A stretch of 64,000 nucleotides of DNA from Oscillospiraceae bacterium (GTDB lineage Bacteria > Bacillota > Clostridia > Oscillospirales > Ruminococcaceae), in NCBI GenBank assembly GCA_017555565.1, contig JAFZGF010000051.1:45337-109336 (forward strand), given 5' to 3'. Below the pieces are notes generated by a model. The model was given only the letters and a program-made list of their open reading frames with translations, did no database searches and was not told the DNA's origin. Shown piece after piece: positions 38,156 to 47,254 of this stretch; position 1 is the first letter of the stretch, and each line of letters opens with the position of its first letter. The translations under genes were made by a program, and so were the position numbers.

Positions 38156-39207
38156 AAAAAATATTAATAATAATGATGGGGCTTTATATATTAATACCAC
38201 TCAAAGCCTATGCAGTTGACGAGTATAGCCAACAACTTGATGAAATAACAGAAGAATATAATCTGGATATATCTTTATATGAAAATTTTTCCCTTGAAAA
38301 CGTAGCCGATTACATTACAGATAATATCAAGGACAAAATTGAAAGACCATTTGACCTTGCGATAAAATTGATAGCAATTGTTTTTCTGTACAGTGTAGCC
38401 AAATCAGTTTATTCAGATGATATGGCAGATTCTGTATATGACAATATATGTGTCCTTATTGTGTTTACTAATTTATTGTCACCTTTAAGAGAAACTATAG
38501 GAATTATCATTGATAATCTGTTTCAAATCAAAAATTTTATGGTAGCTTTCTTACCGGTATACTCTGGTATATCCTTTGCAAGCGGTGAATTTTTAACATC
38601 AACGATCTATACAGGACTTTTTCTTACATCTGTAATTGCAGTATCAAATATGTGTATAACATTTATTTTACCTTCTATAGAAATATATTTTGCAATTATT
38701 GTTTCAGATACACTGTCCTCTTTTGTAAGATTAAAATCACTTGGAGAATTTTACATAAAGATTATCAAGACAATAATGAAAACAGCTGTATCTGTAATTT
38801 GCTTTATGCTTACGCTGCAGACGACTATAAGCCACGGAAAAGATACTCTGGCAGTCAAGGCCGGTAAATTAATAAGTGGCGGTGCAATACCAGTAATAGG
38901 ATCAGCTTTGCAGGACGCAATAGGAAGTGTGTATGCAGGAATGGAAGCTATCAAAGGCTATGCAGGGGCAATTGGCATTTCTGCTGTAGTTGCAGTATTT
39001 GTTCCTTCGTTGATTTCATTGACAATATATTGGTTATGCACAAACTTTATCCATATTATAGCCGATATATTTGATGCTGCATCTTTAAAAAAGTGTATAT
39101 CTGGGTTCATTCAGGCTATAGAATTGCTTATTGCTGTTGTTATTTTGTTTATGGTAATGATGATTTTTTCTTTTACAGTTATGATTTCGATAACAAATGG
39201 AGCGTGA
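38152..39207 (+). CDS. spoIIIAE: Stage III sporulation protein AE
   Basis: A 351-residue polytopic membrane protein with a cleavable-looking signal (KKILIIMMGLYILIPLKAYA) and about seven helices. The conserved GKLISGGAIPVIGSALQDA stretch identifies the family. It is proposed to be a permease-like core of the feeding channel. Confidence 0.95.
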   Translation: MKKILIIMMGLYILIPLKAYAVDEYSQQLDEITEEYNLDISLYENFSLENVADYITDNIKDKIERPFDLAIKLIAIVFLYSVAKSVYSDDMADSVYDNICVLIVFTNLLSPLRETIGIIIDNLFQIKNFMVAFLPVYSGISFASGEFLTSTIYTGLFLTSVIAVSNMCITFILPSIEIYFAIIVSDTLSSFVRLKSLGEFYIKIIKTIMKTAVSVICFMLTLQTTISHGKDTLAVKAGKLISGGAIPVIGSALQDAIGSVYAGMEAIKGYAGAIGISAVVAVFVPSLISLTIYWLCTNFIHIIADIFDAASLKKCISGFIQAIELLIAVVILFMVMMIFSFTVMISITNGA

Positions 39208-39208
39208 A

Positions 39209-39646
39209 ATGTCTGTTTTAATTAATAATATAGGAAAATTCTGTGTTTTTATTTATGTTTTCGGAATGTTGTTTAATATTGTTTGCAATACTTCCACGCA
39301 AAAATCTCTCAGGTTATTATTTGTGTTGTATGTAATTGCCACGGTATTGGATTCTTTCAGATTTACAGAATTTAAACTTGATATACCATCAGATAAAATA
39401 TATCAGGAAAATATTGGCAAATCTTCAGAATATATTATTCCTGCTGTACAGCAGGAATTTGAGAGTAAAATAAAAAATCAGCTTTATGATAAAAACATAT
39501 CCTACAAAGATGTAATGGTGCATATAATTGAACAAAAAGAATATATAAAAATTGATAGAATTGTATTTTACGGTATTTCTGAAAATAATAAAAGTTTAAT
39601 TGAAGATCTATATTCTGAAGAAGGAACTATAATATTCGAGGATTAA
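39209..39646 (+). CDS. spoIIIAF: Stage III sporulation protein AF
   Basis: A 145-residue protein with two N-terminal transmembrane helices followed by a soluble domain ending in SEEGTIIFED. ATG at 39209 is used because GGAG lies six bases upstream; the ATG at 39197 overlaps that site. Assignment is by topology and its fixed place between AE and AG. Confidence 0.9.
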   Translation: MSVLINNIGKFCVFIYVFGMLFNIVCNTSTQKSLRLLFVLYVIATVLDSFRFTEFKLDIPSDKIYQENIGKSSEYIIPAVQQEFESKIKNQLYDKNISYKDVMVHIIEQKEYIKIDRIVFYGISENNKSLIEDLYSEEGTIIFED

Positions 39647-39647
39647 A

Positions 39648-40187
39648 ATGAACTTATTCCAGTTTTTTACAGAAAAGTATACAGAGAAAAAATTAACAGG
39701 TCTTTTGTTAGCAATAGGTTTATTAGGAATTATGATGATTTCAGCTGATGAAATTTTTCCTGAACAAAAAGTTGCTGATAATCAAGTTGTTTCAACAGTT
39801 GAATTTAAACATCAGCTTGAAAAAGAATTGACAGATATTCTTTCTTCAATTGATGGAGCCGGAACAGTAAAAGTAATGATAACTCTTGAATCAGGACAAG
39901 AAAATATTTATGCCTGGCAGGAAAAAACAACAAAAGATCAACAGTCATCTGCTGATGAATCGAAAAAAACATCAGAAAAATATATGTTTGAGAATGAAAT
40001 TGTTTTAATTGATGATGGTTCCCAGAAAAAAGCCCTTGTGGAAAAAATTGTAGAACCTATTATCAAAGGTGTTGTTGTAGTAAGTCCTGGAGCTGATGAC
40101 ATAAGTGTTGTAAGTGATATAACAAATGCTGTAGGTGTAGCATTAAATATTACATCTAACAGAATTTGTGTAATAAAAATGAAATGA
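39648..40187 (+). CDS. spoIIIAG: Stage III sporulation protein AG
   Basis: A 179-residue protein with one transmembrane helix (about 17-34) and a ring-building domain facing the intermembrane space: LEKELTDILSSIDGAGTVKVMI, then IKGVVVVSPGADD. SpoIIIAG forms a large ring in the outer forespore membrane. It starts two bases after spoIIIAF. Confidence 0.95.
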   Translation: MNLFQFFTEKYTEKKLTGLLLAIGLLGIMMISADEIFPEQKVADNQVVSTVEFKHQLEKELTDILSSIDGAGTVKVMITLESGQENIYAWQEKTTKDQQSSADESKKTSEKYMFENEIVLIDDGSQKKALVEKIVEPIIKGVVVVSPGADDISVVSDITNAVGVALNITSNRICVIKMK

Positions 40188-40200
40188 CTTGGAGGTTATT

Positions 40201-40803
40201 ATGAAAAATATCAATAAACAGAGAAGGGTATCTATGATTATTTTAAGTTTTGCAATGGTAATTGCTGTATACCTTAACTGGCAGTATGCAAAAGGTGCCA
40301 GGGACAGCTATATTGTCACCGATGAAATTACAGAATATATGAATGCGGATATTGATGTGGAACAATCAGATATGCTGATGACCAGCGACGATTACGAAAA
40401 TAAAAATTATGGTGATGCACAATTGGTGGCAACAACACAGTCAGACAGTGACAAATATTTTGAACAGGCAAGACTTTCAAGACAGAAAACAAGAGATGAA
40501 GCACTTGATACACTACAAAAAACTCTTAAAAATGCCAAAATATCTGATTCTGAAAAAACAAAAGCTACAGAAGAACTGTCAGTTATAATACAGAATATGA
40601 CAACAGAAACTGATATTGAAAATATGGTTAAAGCAAAAGGTTTCCGAGACTGCGTTGCATCTATAAATAAAGATAAAATCAGCATGGCAGTACGGCCTGT
40701 AAATGGTGAACTTTCAAAAGCTGATGTATCAAAGATCAGAGATGTTGTATTGTCAAAAACATCAATTTCTTCACAAAATATTGTTGTTGTTGAAGTAAAA
40801 TAG
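40201..40803 (+). CDS. spoIIIAH: Stage III sporulation protein AH
   Basis: A 200-residue protein with one transmembrane helix (about 10-27) and an EscJ/PrgK-like C-terminal domain (VKAKGFRDCVASINKDKI) that binds SpoIIQ across the intermembrane space. ATG at 40201 is chosen because GGAGG lies just upstream; the TTG at 40189 would contain that site. Last gene of the operon; no terminator is visible before the asp23 promoter. Confidence 0.95.
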   Translation: MKNINKQRRVSMIILSFAMVIAVYLNWQYAKGARDSYIVTDEITEYMNADIDVEQSDMLMTSDDYENKNYGDAQLVATTQSDSDKYFEQARLSRQKTRDEALDTLQKTLKNAKISDSEKTKATEELSVIIQNMTTETDIENMVKAKGFRDCVASINKDKISMAVRPVNGELSKADVSKIRDVVLSKTSISSQNIVVVEVK

Positions 40804-40805
40804 TG

Positions 40806-40834
40806 TTGTTATATTTATACATTAGTGGTATAAT
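40806..40834 (+). promoter_or_regulatory. Sigma-A promoter of the asp23-recN cluster
   Basis: TTGTTA (40806-40811), 17-base spacer, extended -10 TGGTATAAT ending at 40834. It lies immediately after spoIIIAH and separates the vegetative cluster from the sporulation operon. Confidence 0.8.
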
Positions 40835-40846
40835 ATTAGATAATCG

Positions 40847-40899
40847 AATGCAAAAATTGCAATTTATATTCAAATCATACAAATTATACATTTTGCATT
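40847..40899 (+). repeat. Inverted repeat in the asp23 leader
   Basis: AATGCAAAA (40847-40855) and TTTTGCATT (40891-40899) are a perfect 9-bp inverted repeat with a 35-base interior in which AATTT and AAATT can pair further. It begins about six bases after the expected transcription start. There is no T-tract. Confidence 0.5.
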
Positions 40900-40929
40900 T
40901 GAGTTAAATATTACAGGAGGCAACAATTT

Positions 40930-41289
40930 ATGGAATTAAAAAATACAGTGAAACAAAACGGCGGACTTAAAATTTCTGTTGCTGTTATTGAAAAAGTAGC
41001 AAAAATCGCAGCTATGGAAGTTGAAGGTGTAAGCAACGTTTCAGTTGGCTCATCAGGTGTTAAAGGTTTTCTTGCAAAAACAAATCTGCCTAAATCTGTT
41101 GAAGTAACTATGTTTGACGGTGTTGCTGATATTACAGTTAATGTTGTGGTAAAATATGGTGTTAAACTTCCTACGGTTTGCAAAGAAATCCAGCAGGCAG
41201 TTAAATCCAATGTACAGAATATGACAGATATTACTGTTTCCAAAGTAAATATTATAGTTACAGGTGTAGAAACAGTTGTAGAGGAATAA
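40930..41289 (+). CDS. Asp23/Gls24 family protein
   Basis: A 119-residue cytosolic protein of the Asp23/DUF322 family, members of which are linked to the membrane/cell-envelope stress response. It has KISVAVIEKVAKIAAMEVEG near the N-terminus, then GVADITVNVVVKYG and the C-terminal VNIIVTGVE. CAGGAGG precedes ATG. In Clostridia this gene is regularly found directly upstream of nusB, as here. Confidence 0.93.
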   Translation: MELKNTVKQNGGLKISVAVIEKVAKIAAMEVEGVSNVSVGSSGVKGFLAKTNLPKSVEVTMFDGVADITVNVVVKYGVKLPTVCKEIQQAVKSNVQNMTDITVSKVNIIVTGVETVVEE

Positions 41290-41322
41290 TCTGCAAAAAA
41301 CAGATAAACAAGGGAAAGAAAA

Positions 41323-41736
41323 ATGACAAGACATAAATCAAGAGAAAATGCTTTTATTGCAGTTTTTGAAGCCAGTTTCAGCGCAAATGACCTGGACGAT
41401 ATCCTTGCAGTAACACAGGAATTACCTGAATATGAAGATTATATGCTGGATGATTTCGCACTTAATCTTATAAAAACATACTATGATCACGCAGACGAAG
41501 TAAATGATATGATTCAGTCCAAACTTAAAAAATGGAGTACTTCACGTATTTCAAAAGTTTGTGGTGCTATTCTCAGACTTTCAGCTGCTGAAATGATGTA
41601 CTCACACGAAGATATGGACAGCGTAATAATTAATGAAGCTGTAGAAATCAGCAAGAAATTTGCGGGTGATAATGACTATCAGTTTGTAAATGGTGTTCTT
41701 GGCGCTATTTCAAAAGAACTGCGTGAAAAACAGTAA
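41323..41736 (+). CDS. nusB: Transcription antitermination factor NusB
   Basis: All-helical protein that binds boxA RNA with NusE (S10) and supports rRNA transcription antitermination. It has 137 residues. The signatures RENAFIAVFEASF, LRLSAAEMMYS and VIINEAVEISKKFAGDNDYQ followed by FVNGVLGAI are conserved. The stop codon overlaps the next start by one base. Confidence 0.96.
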   Translation: MTRHKSRENAFIAVFEASFSANDLDDILAVTQELPEYEDYMLDDFALNLIKTYYDHADEVNDMIQSKLKKWSTSRISKVCGAILRLSAAEMMYSHEDMDSVIINEAVEISKKFAGDNDYQFVNGVLGAISKELREKQ

Positions 41737-42656
41737 TGATTACCCTCGGAATTGATACCAGTAACTATGCTACATCTGTTGCACTGGTTGATAATGAAAA
41801 CCACAATGTAATATATTCTGAAAAGATATTTTTACCTGTGGAAGAAGGGAAAACAGGTCTTCGCCAGCAACAGGCTTTATTTGAACACATAAAAAATCTC
41901 ACCAATATCTTTTCTTCTTTTAAAGGGATGGATATTGGTGCTGTTGGCGTATCAGTAAAGCCAAAAGATGAAGACGATTCATATATGCCATGTTTCCTTG
42001 CAGGGAAAATGAGCGCATACTCAATTGCAGCAAATCTTAATGTGCCACTTATAGAATCTTCTCATCAGACCGGACATCTTACAAGTGCATTGTATGATAT
42101 CAATAACGAGGACCTTTTTAAAAGAACTTTGCTGATGCTGCATGTTTCTGGCGGTACTACTGATATAATGCTTGCCGAGGATGGCAAAGTGGTAAAAACA
42201 CTTGGGTCATCATTGGATTTATATGCCGGACAAGCTGTTGACAGACTTGGTGTCAGATTAGGGTATCCGTTTCCGGCTGGACAGTATGTGTCAGAATTGG
42301 CAGAAAAGTGCGATGAAAGAATTGCTGTAAAAGTAAGTGTAAAAGGCTTTGACTGTAATCTGTCAGGTCTTGAAAATCAGTGCGATAAATTGCTGACAAA
42401 TGGATATTCAAAAGAATATGTGTGCAAATATTGCCTTACATATATTGCTCGTACACTCATTAAAATGATAAACAACGTTAAGCAGGAATATGGGGATATG
42501 CCACTTGTTTTGGCAGGCGGTGTTATGAGTTCTACTGTCATCAAAAAGATTGTCACAGAAAATATTCCAGATGCAATGTTTGTAAAACCTCAATTTTCAA
42601 GCGATAATGCAATCGGAGTTGCAGTTAATGCTTACAGAAAGGTAACCAATGGCTGA
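41736..42656 (+). CDS. TsaD-like ASKHA protein (Kae1/peptidase M22 paralogue)
   Basis: A 306-residue protein related to TsaD, which makes the t6A modification of tRNA. It has the opening LGIDTSNYATSVALVDNE, the metal-binding histidine pair in ESSHQTGHL, and the phosphate-binding loop LHVSGGTTDIML, with LAGGVMSSTVI near the end. The usual HISGGHT-type loop of TsaD is altered and the protein is shorter than TsaD (about 335-345), so this looks like the paralogue found in the nusB-xseA operon of some Clostridia rather than the essential enzyme. Its role is unknown. Confidence 0.8.
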   Translation: MITLGIDTSNYATSVALVDNENHNVIYSEKIFLPVEEGKTGLRQQQALFEHIKNLTNIFSSFKGMDIGAVGVSVKPKDEDDSYMPCFLAGKMSAYSIAANLNVPLIESSHQTGHLTSALYDINNEDLFKRTLLMLHVSGGTTDIMLAEDGKVVKTLGSSLDLYAGQAVDRLGVRLGYPFPAGQYVSELAEKCDERIAVKVSVKGFDCNLSGLENQCDKLLTNGYSKEYVCKYCLTYIARTLIKMINNVKQEYGDMPLVLAGGVMSSTVIKKIVTENIPDAMFVKPQFSSDNAIGVAVNAYRKVTNG

Positions 42657-43851
42657 TATTTTAACAGTTACATCGTTAAATCTCTACGTAAAATCTTTGC
42701 TGGAAAATGACAGCAATCTTATAGGGATAGCTGTGGAAGGTGAATTATCAAACTTTAAAAAATATCCTTCAGGCCATTGCTATTTCACCTTAAAAGATGA
42801 AAAATCCACTATAAAGTGTGTAATGTTTCAAAGCTATGTAAGAGGCGTTAATTTTGTGCCGGATAACGGTATGAAAGTTATTGTGCGTGGGAAAGTTTCT
42901 TTATACGAAAGAGACGGAGCATACCAGCTTTATGTTACCAATATGTTTCTCAGTGGCACAGGTTCTTATCAGATCGCTTTTGAAAGACTAAAGGAAAAAC
43001 TTGGCAAAGAAGGACTTTTTAACCTTGAGCACAAAAAGCAGTTACCACAGTTTCCTTTTAAAATAGGTGTAGCCACATCACCTAAAGGTGCTGCTTTGCA
43101 TGATATTATAAGCACAGCCCAAAGACGCTTTCCGTGTGCTGAAATTATTCTTGCTCCTTGCATGGTTCAAGGTGCCGAAGCCGAATCGACCATTATAAAT
43201 GCTATAAAGCAACTTGATGAGGTTGATGATATTGATTTAATTATTATCACAAGGGGTGGCGGCAGCAAAGAGGACTTGTGGGTTTTTAACAGTGAGGCGA
43301 TAGCGCGTACAGCTTTTGCCTGCAAGAAACCTACTATAAGTGCAATTGGCCACGAAATCGATTTTTCGATATTGGATTTTGTTTGTGATGTTCGCGCAGC
43401 AACACCAACCCAGGCGGCTGAAATTGCATTACCTGACATAAATTCTCTCAAAATGCATATTTCCTCTTTGGAAAGAAATATTTTGAATACAATAAACAAT
43501 AACTTTAAGAATTATAGAAATAATCTGCTAATTCTCGAAAAATCAGAAGGATTTTTAAATATTGCAAACAGAACCAGCAGAGAAAAGGATAAGCTTATAT
43601 CTTTGCAAAAACAGCTTAAAAGCAATATAGACCGCAAGATAGAGCTTTTGTCAAACAATGTATACGCTAAAACAGAAATTCTGGAACAACAAAGCCCTTT
43701 AAATAATTTGAAAAAGGGATATGCATTGATTTATAAAGATAATAAAGTTGTAAAGAATTATAACTTTACAGCAGGTGAATCTGCAAAAATAGTTACTGAC
43801 AGCCAGGAAGTGGATTTTACAGTAACAAAAACAAGAAAAAGAAAGGCATAA
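42649..43851 (+). CDS. xseA: Exodeoxyribonuclease VII large subunit
   Basis: Catalytic subunit of a processive single-strand exonuclease in DNA repair. It has 400 residues. The N-terminal OB-fold has VEGELSNFKKYPSGHCYFTL, the catalytic domain includes GVATSPKGAALHDI, IIITRGGGSKEDLWVFN and ISAIGHEIDFSILDFVCDVR, and a long coiled coil follows residue 280. It overlaps the TsaD-like gene by eight bases and is followed by xseB after four bases. Confidence 0.97.
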   Translation: MADILTVTSLNLYVKSLLENDSNLIGIAVEGELSNFKKYPSGHCYFTLKDEKSTIKCVMFQSYVRGVNFVPDNGMKVIVRGKVSLYERDGAYQLYVTNMFLSGTGSYQIAFERLKEKLGKEGLFNLEHKKQLPQFPFKIGVATSPKGAALHDIISTAQRRFPCAEIILAPCMVQGAEAESTIINAIKQLDEVDDIDLIIITRGGGSKEDLWVFNSEAIARTAFACKKPTISAIGHEIDFSILDFVCDVRAATPTQAAEIALPDINSLKMHISSLERNILNTINNNFKNYRNNLLILEKSEGFLNIANRTSREKDKLISLQKQLKSNIDRKIELLSNNVYAKTEILEQQSPLNNLKKGYALIYKDNKVVKNYNFTAGESAKIVTDSQEVDFTVTKTRKRKA

Positions 43852-43855
43852 TTTT

Positions 43856-44050
43856 ATGAAACAGACTTTTGAAACAGCTATGGCCAGACTGGAAGAAATT
43901 TCTCGGATTCTGGCTGAAAATAATGTTACACTTGATGAATCATTAAAATTGTATGCCGAAGGTGTAAAATTATTGAAGTTTTGCAATACAAAACTGGAAC
44001 AGGCGCAGATTAAAATATCTGAAATTGATGGTGACATCCTGGAGGCTTGA
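43856..44050 (+). CDS. xseB: Exodeoxyribonuclease VII small subunit
   Basis: A 64-residue helical protein that assembles on XseA. The family pattern TFETAMARLEEISRILAEN, then LDESLKLYAEGVKLLKFC, is clear. The length is typical. Confidence 0.95.
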   Translation: MKQTFETAMARLEEISRILAENNVTLDESLKLYAEGVKLLKFCNTKLEQAQIKISEIDGDILEA

Positions 44051-44052
44051 TT

Positions 44053-44925
44053 ATGGACACTAAAGTATATCTTGAAGCTATAGAAAAAGAACTTACATTG
44101 TGTTGTGACAGATTTTTCTATGATAATTCCCAGGTTGCCCAGGCTGCCAGATATTCACTTCTGAATGCAGGCAAAAGAATAAGAGCCATACTTCTTTTTC
44201 TTACTGCAGAAATGTGCAACAAAAACTGGAAAGATTATGTAAAATATGCTTGCGCGGTAGAAATGATTCACTGTTATTCCTTAATACATGACGATTTGCC
44301 TTGTATGGATAATGATGATCTGCGTCGTGGTAAACCATCATGTCACAAAGCTTTCGGCGAATCAACTGCTTTACTTGCAGGTGATGCTCTTATTGGGTTA
44401 GGTGTAGAAACTATTATTAATGATAACAGTATAGCTGATCATATAAAGATCAAAGCAGTAAAGCTGCTCACAAAAGCAATGGGACCTATGGGTATGATTT
44501 TTGGCCAAGAGCTTGATCTTGAGCACGAAAATAAACCCGCCTCAAAAGAAATGCTCAACTCAATCCATAAACACAAAACAGGGCGGATGATATCTCTCTG
44601 TGGCCAGTTAGGGAGCATAGACAGTGAACTTAACTGCCAGCAGGCTTATGCACTTAAACTTTTCTTTGAAAATGTAGGCTTGGTATTCCAGATTGTAGAT
44701 GATATCCTTGATGTAGAAGGGGATCAGGCCCAGCTTGGTAAACCGGTTGGAAGCGACAATGATAACAATAAATCAACTTTTATTACGTTATACGGTCTTG
44801 AAGAATCAAAACGAATTGCCGCACAATTGACTGAAGAAGCAAATGTGAAATTAAAAGATGCATTTGGCGATAAGGCAGATATGCTTATTGAATATACATC
44901 CTATTTACTTAACAGAAAGAAATAA
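44053..44925 (+). CDS. ispA: Polyprenyl (farnesyl) diphosphate synthase
   Basis: Condenses DMAPP/GPP with IPP to farnesyl diphosphate, the substrate of UppS. It has 290 residues. The first aspartate-rich motif is DDLPCMDNDDLRRG and the second DDILDVEGD; LLNAGKRIRAI precedes them. ATG at 44053 is used because GGAGG lies eight bases upstream, whereas TTG at 44047 is too close to it. Placement between xseB and dxs is standard. Confidence 0.95.
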   Translation: MDTKVYLEAIEKELTLCCDRFFYDNSQVAQAARYSLLNAGKRIRAILLFLTAEMCNKNWKDYVKYACAVEMIHCYSLIHDDLPCMDNDDLRRGKPSCHKAFGESTALLAGDALIGLGVETIINDNSIADHIKIKAVKLLTKAMGPMGMIFGQELDLEHENKPASKEMLNSIHKHKTGRMISLCGQLGSIDSELNCQQAYALKLFFENVGLVFQIVDDILDVEGDQAQLGKPVGSDNDNNKSTFITLYGLEESKRIAAQLTEEANVKLKDAFGDKADMLIEYTSYLLNRKK

Positions 44926-44927
44926 AA

Positions 44928-45380
44928 ATGACATTTTATATAAACGAACTGTTTAACAATTATATTTTTGTTGCATCAGCTTTGTCCTGGGCAGCTGCAC
45001 AGATTATAAAAACTATACTTAATCTGTTTGTTACAAAAGAATTCAATGCTGAACGATTAGTTGGTGCCGGTGGTATGCCAAGTGCTCATTCTTCGTTTGT
45101 AAGCGCATTGGTTGTTTCTACTGGCAGACAGTGTGGGCTTGGTGCTCCTGAATTTGCTCTTGCATTTGCACTGGCTTGTGTAGTAATTTATGATGCAATG
45201 GGCGTAAGAAGAGCGGCTGGTGAGCAGGCTAAAATGATTAATCTTCTTACAGACCAGTTAATCGGGAAAAGTCACAGTGAAGATGTTGTTGTAAAGCAGC
45301 TGAAAGAATTATTGGGACACACACCGATTGAAGTAATCGCCGGATGTATTCTGGGCATAACTATAGCATTTATACTCTAA
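44928..45380 (+). CDS. Divergent PAP2-family membrane protein (DUF212/YuiD)
   Basis: A 150-residue membrane protein with about four hydrophobic segments. The family signature VGAGGMPSAHSSFVSAL resembles the phosphatase motif of PAP2 enzymes, and YDAMGVRRAAGEQAKMIN is also conserved. It may act on a lipid diphosphate; the location between ispA and dxs is suggestive, but no activity is established for the family to my knowledge. It starts two bases after ispA. Confidence 0.9.
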   Translation: MTFYINELFNNYIFVASALSWAAAQIIKTILNLFVTKEFNAERLVGAGGMPSAHSSFVSALVVSTGRQCGLGAPEFALAFALACVVIYDAMGVRRAAGEQAKMINLLTDQLIGKSHSEDVVVKQLKELLGHTPIEVIAGCILGITIAFIL

Positions 45381-45391
45381 AGGAACTAAAT

Positions 45392-47254
45392 ATGGATTAT
45401 CCTATTTTGAATAAAATAAATTGCAGTGAAGATGTATCTGCTCTTTCACTTGATAAACTGGAACAGCTTTGTAGTGAAGTGAGACATTTTCTTATTGATA
45501 AAGTTTCAAAAACTGGTGGACATCTTTCTGCTAACTTAGGTACAGTTGAACTTATTACTGCTATGCATCACAGCTTTTCAACTCCGGTTGATCAATTTGT
45601 ATTTGATGTGGGGCATCAGTGTTATACACATAAATTATATACTGGCAGAAAAGATAAATTTGATGGATTAAGAAAGCTGGATGGAATTTCGGGTTTTCCA
45701 TCACCTGCAGAATCAGATGAAGATGCTTTTATAGCAGGTCACGGCAGTACATCTATTTCCCTTGCAATAGGGCTTGCACAGTCTAAAAAAATAAAAGGGG
45801 AGCAGGGGTATGTAATTGCTGTAATTGGCGATGGCGCCTTTACCGGCGGTATGGCTTACGAAGGACTTAACAATATCGACAAAAGCCTTGATAATTTAAT
45901 TATTATTCTCAATGACAATAAAATGTCTATTTCAAAGAATGTGGGCTCTGTTCCACAGTATCTTTCTAACTTGAGAACAAGTGGTGGATATCTTAATGTC
46001 AAAAAAGGTGTACAGAACACTTTGGAGAGAATCCCAGTTGTAGGTAATGCACTTATCAATACACTTGTAACATCCAAATCTTTCATCAGAAGAAACCTGT
46101 ATAATTCCGGAACATTCTTTGAAGATCTTGGATTTACTTATCATCAGGTGTCTGATGGCAACGATATTGTAAGTGTATGCTCTGCGTTGGAAGCTGCAAA
46201 AAGAGTTGATGGACCGGTGTTTATACATGCTCTCACTACAAAAGGCAAGGGATATGCACCTGCAGAACAGAACCCTGGTGAATTCCACGGTGTTAGCGCA
46301 TTCGATCTGGACAACCTTCCAGACCCTGATGCTGCCCCTAAAGATTCATACTCCACTATTTTTGGCAAAAATCTTTCAGCACTTGCTGATACCAATCAGA
46401 AACTTTGCGCTATAACAGCTGCGATGAAATACGGTACAGGTTTACAATTCTTCTATCGAGAACATAAACAACGATTTTTCGACGTAGGTATGGCTGAAGA
46501 ACACGCAGTTACTTTTGCTGCAGCACTTGCAAAGTCTGATTTACAGCCGGTAGTTTGTCTGTATTCTACATTTATGCAGCGAGCAATGGATCAGTACATT
46601 CACGATGTTATGTTACTTAAACTGAACGTAATGTTTGGCATAGACCGAGCAGGCCTTGTTCCTGGTGATGGTGAAACACATCAGGGTATTCACGATATTG
46701 GTATTTTCGCAAACTACACTGATACACCTGTAGTTTGTCCTGCAAACTATAACGAACTCGTTTATTGGCAGGAATATCTAATCAATAATGTTAATGGCCC
46801 GAAAGTAATAAGATATAGCCGTGGTGGTCAGGATGAAAATACAAAAGATTATCAGGCTACTGGCAATAAATTTGATGTGATATCAGATGGAGCTACAGAC
46901 AGTCTTATTATTTGCTACGGCAGACATTTTTCAGAATGTATTAAGGCACAGCAGAAACTTAAAGAAGATGGTATTTCAGTTGATATTATAAAGCTTAATG
47001 TTGTAAATCCTGTTCCTGCTGAAGCTGTAGGACTGGCTCAAAAATATAAAAACATACATTTTTATGAAGAACATGTCAGAAACGGCGGTGTAGCAGGCCG
47101 ATTCGGACTGATGCTTCTTGAAAATGATTATAAAAATAAATATAGAGCACACTGCGTTGAAAATTATGTAATCAAGCAGGCTACTGTTCCGCAACTTTTC
47201 AAATTGTGTAAGCTGGACAGTGAAAGCATTATTAAAGATATAAAAGGTGAATAA
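45392..47254 (+). CDS. dxs: 1-deoxy-D-xylulose-5-phosphate synthase
   Basis: Thiamine-diphosphate enzyme that condenses pyruvate and glyceraldehyde 3-phosphate, the entry step of the MEP pathway. It has 620 residues. It contains TGGHLSANLGTVELITAMH, DVGHQCYTHKLYTGR, the ThDP motif IGDGAFTGGMAYEGLNN, and in the pyrimidine domain DVGMAEEHAVTFAA. ATG at 45392 follows AAGGA; the longer frame from 45344 would overlap the previous gene. It overlaps tlyA by one base. Confidence 0.97.
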   Translation: MDYPILNKINCSEDVSALSLDKLEQLCSEVRHFLIDKVSKTGGHLSANLGTVELITAMHHSFSTPVDQFVFDVGHQCYTHKLYTGRKDKFDGLRKLDGISGFPSPAESDEDAFIAGHGSTSISLAIGLAQSKKIKGEQGYVIAVIGDGAFTGGMAYEGLNNIDKSLDNLIIILNDNKMSISKNVGSVPQYLSNLRTSGGYLNVKKGVQNTLERIPVVGNALINTLVTSKSFIRRNLYNSGTFFEDLGFTYHQVSDGNDIVSVCSALEAAKRVDGPVFIHALTTKGKGYAPAEQNPGEFHGVSAFDLDNLPDPDAAPKDSYSTIFGKNLSALADTNQKLCAITAAMKYGTGLQFFYREHKQRFFDVGMAEEHAVTFAAALAKSDLQPVVCLYSTFMQRAMDQYIHDVMLLKLNVMFGIDRAGLVPGDGETHQGIHDIGIFANYTDTPVVCPANYNELVYWQEYLINNVNGPKVIRYSRGGQDENTKDYQATGNKFDVISDGATDSLIICYGRHFSECIKAQQKLKEDGISVDIIKLNVVNPVPAEAVGLAQKYKNIHFYEEHVRNGGVAGRFGLMLLENDYKNKYRAHCVENYVIKQATVPQLFKLCKLDSESIIKDIKGE

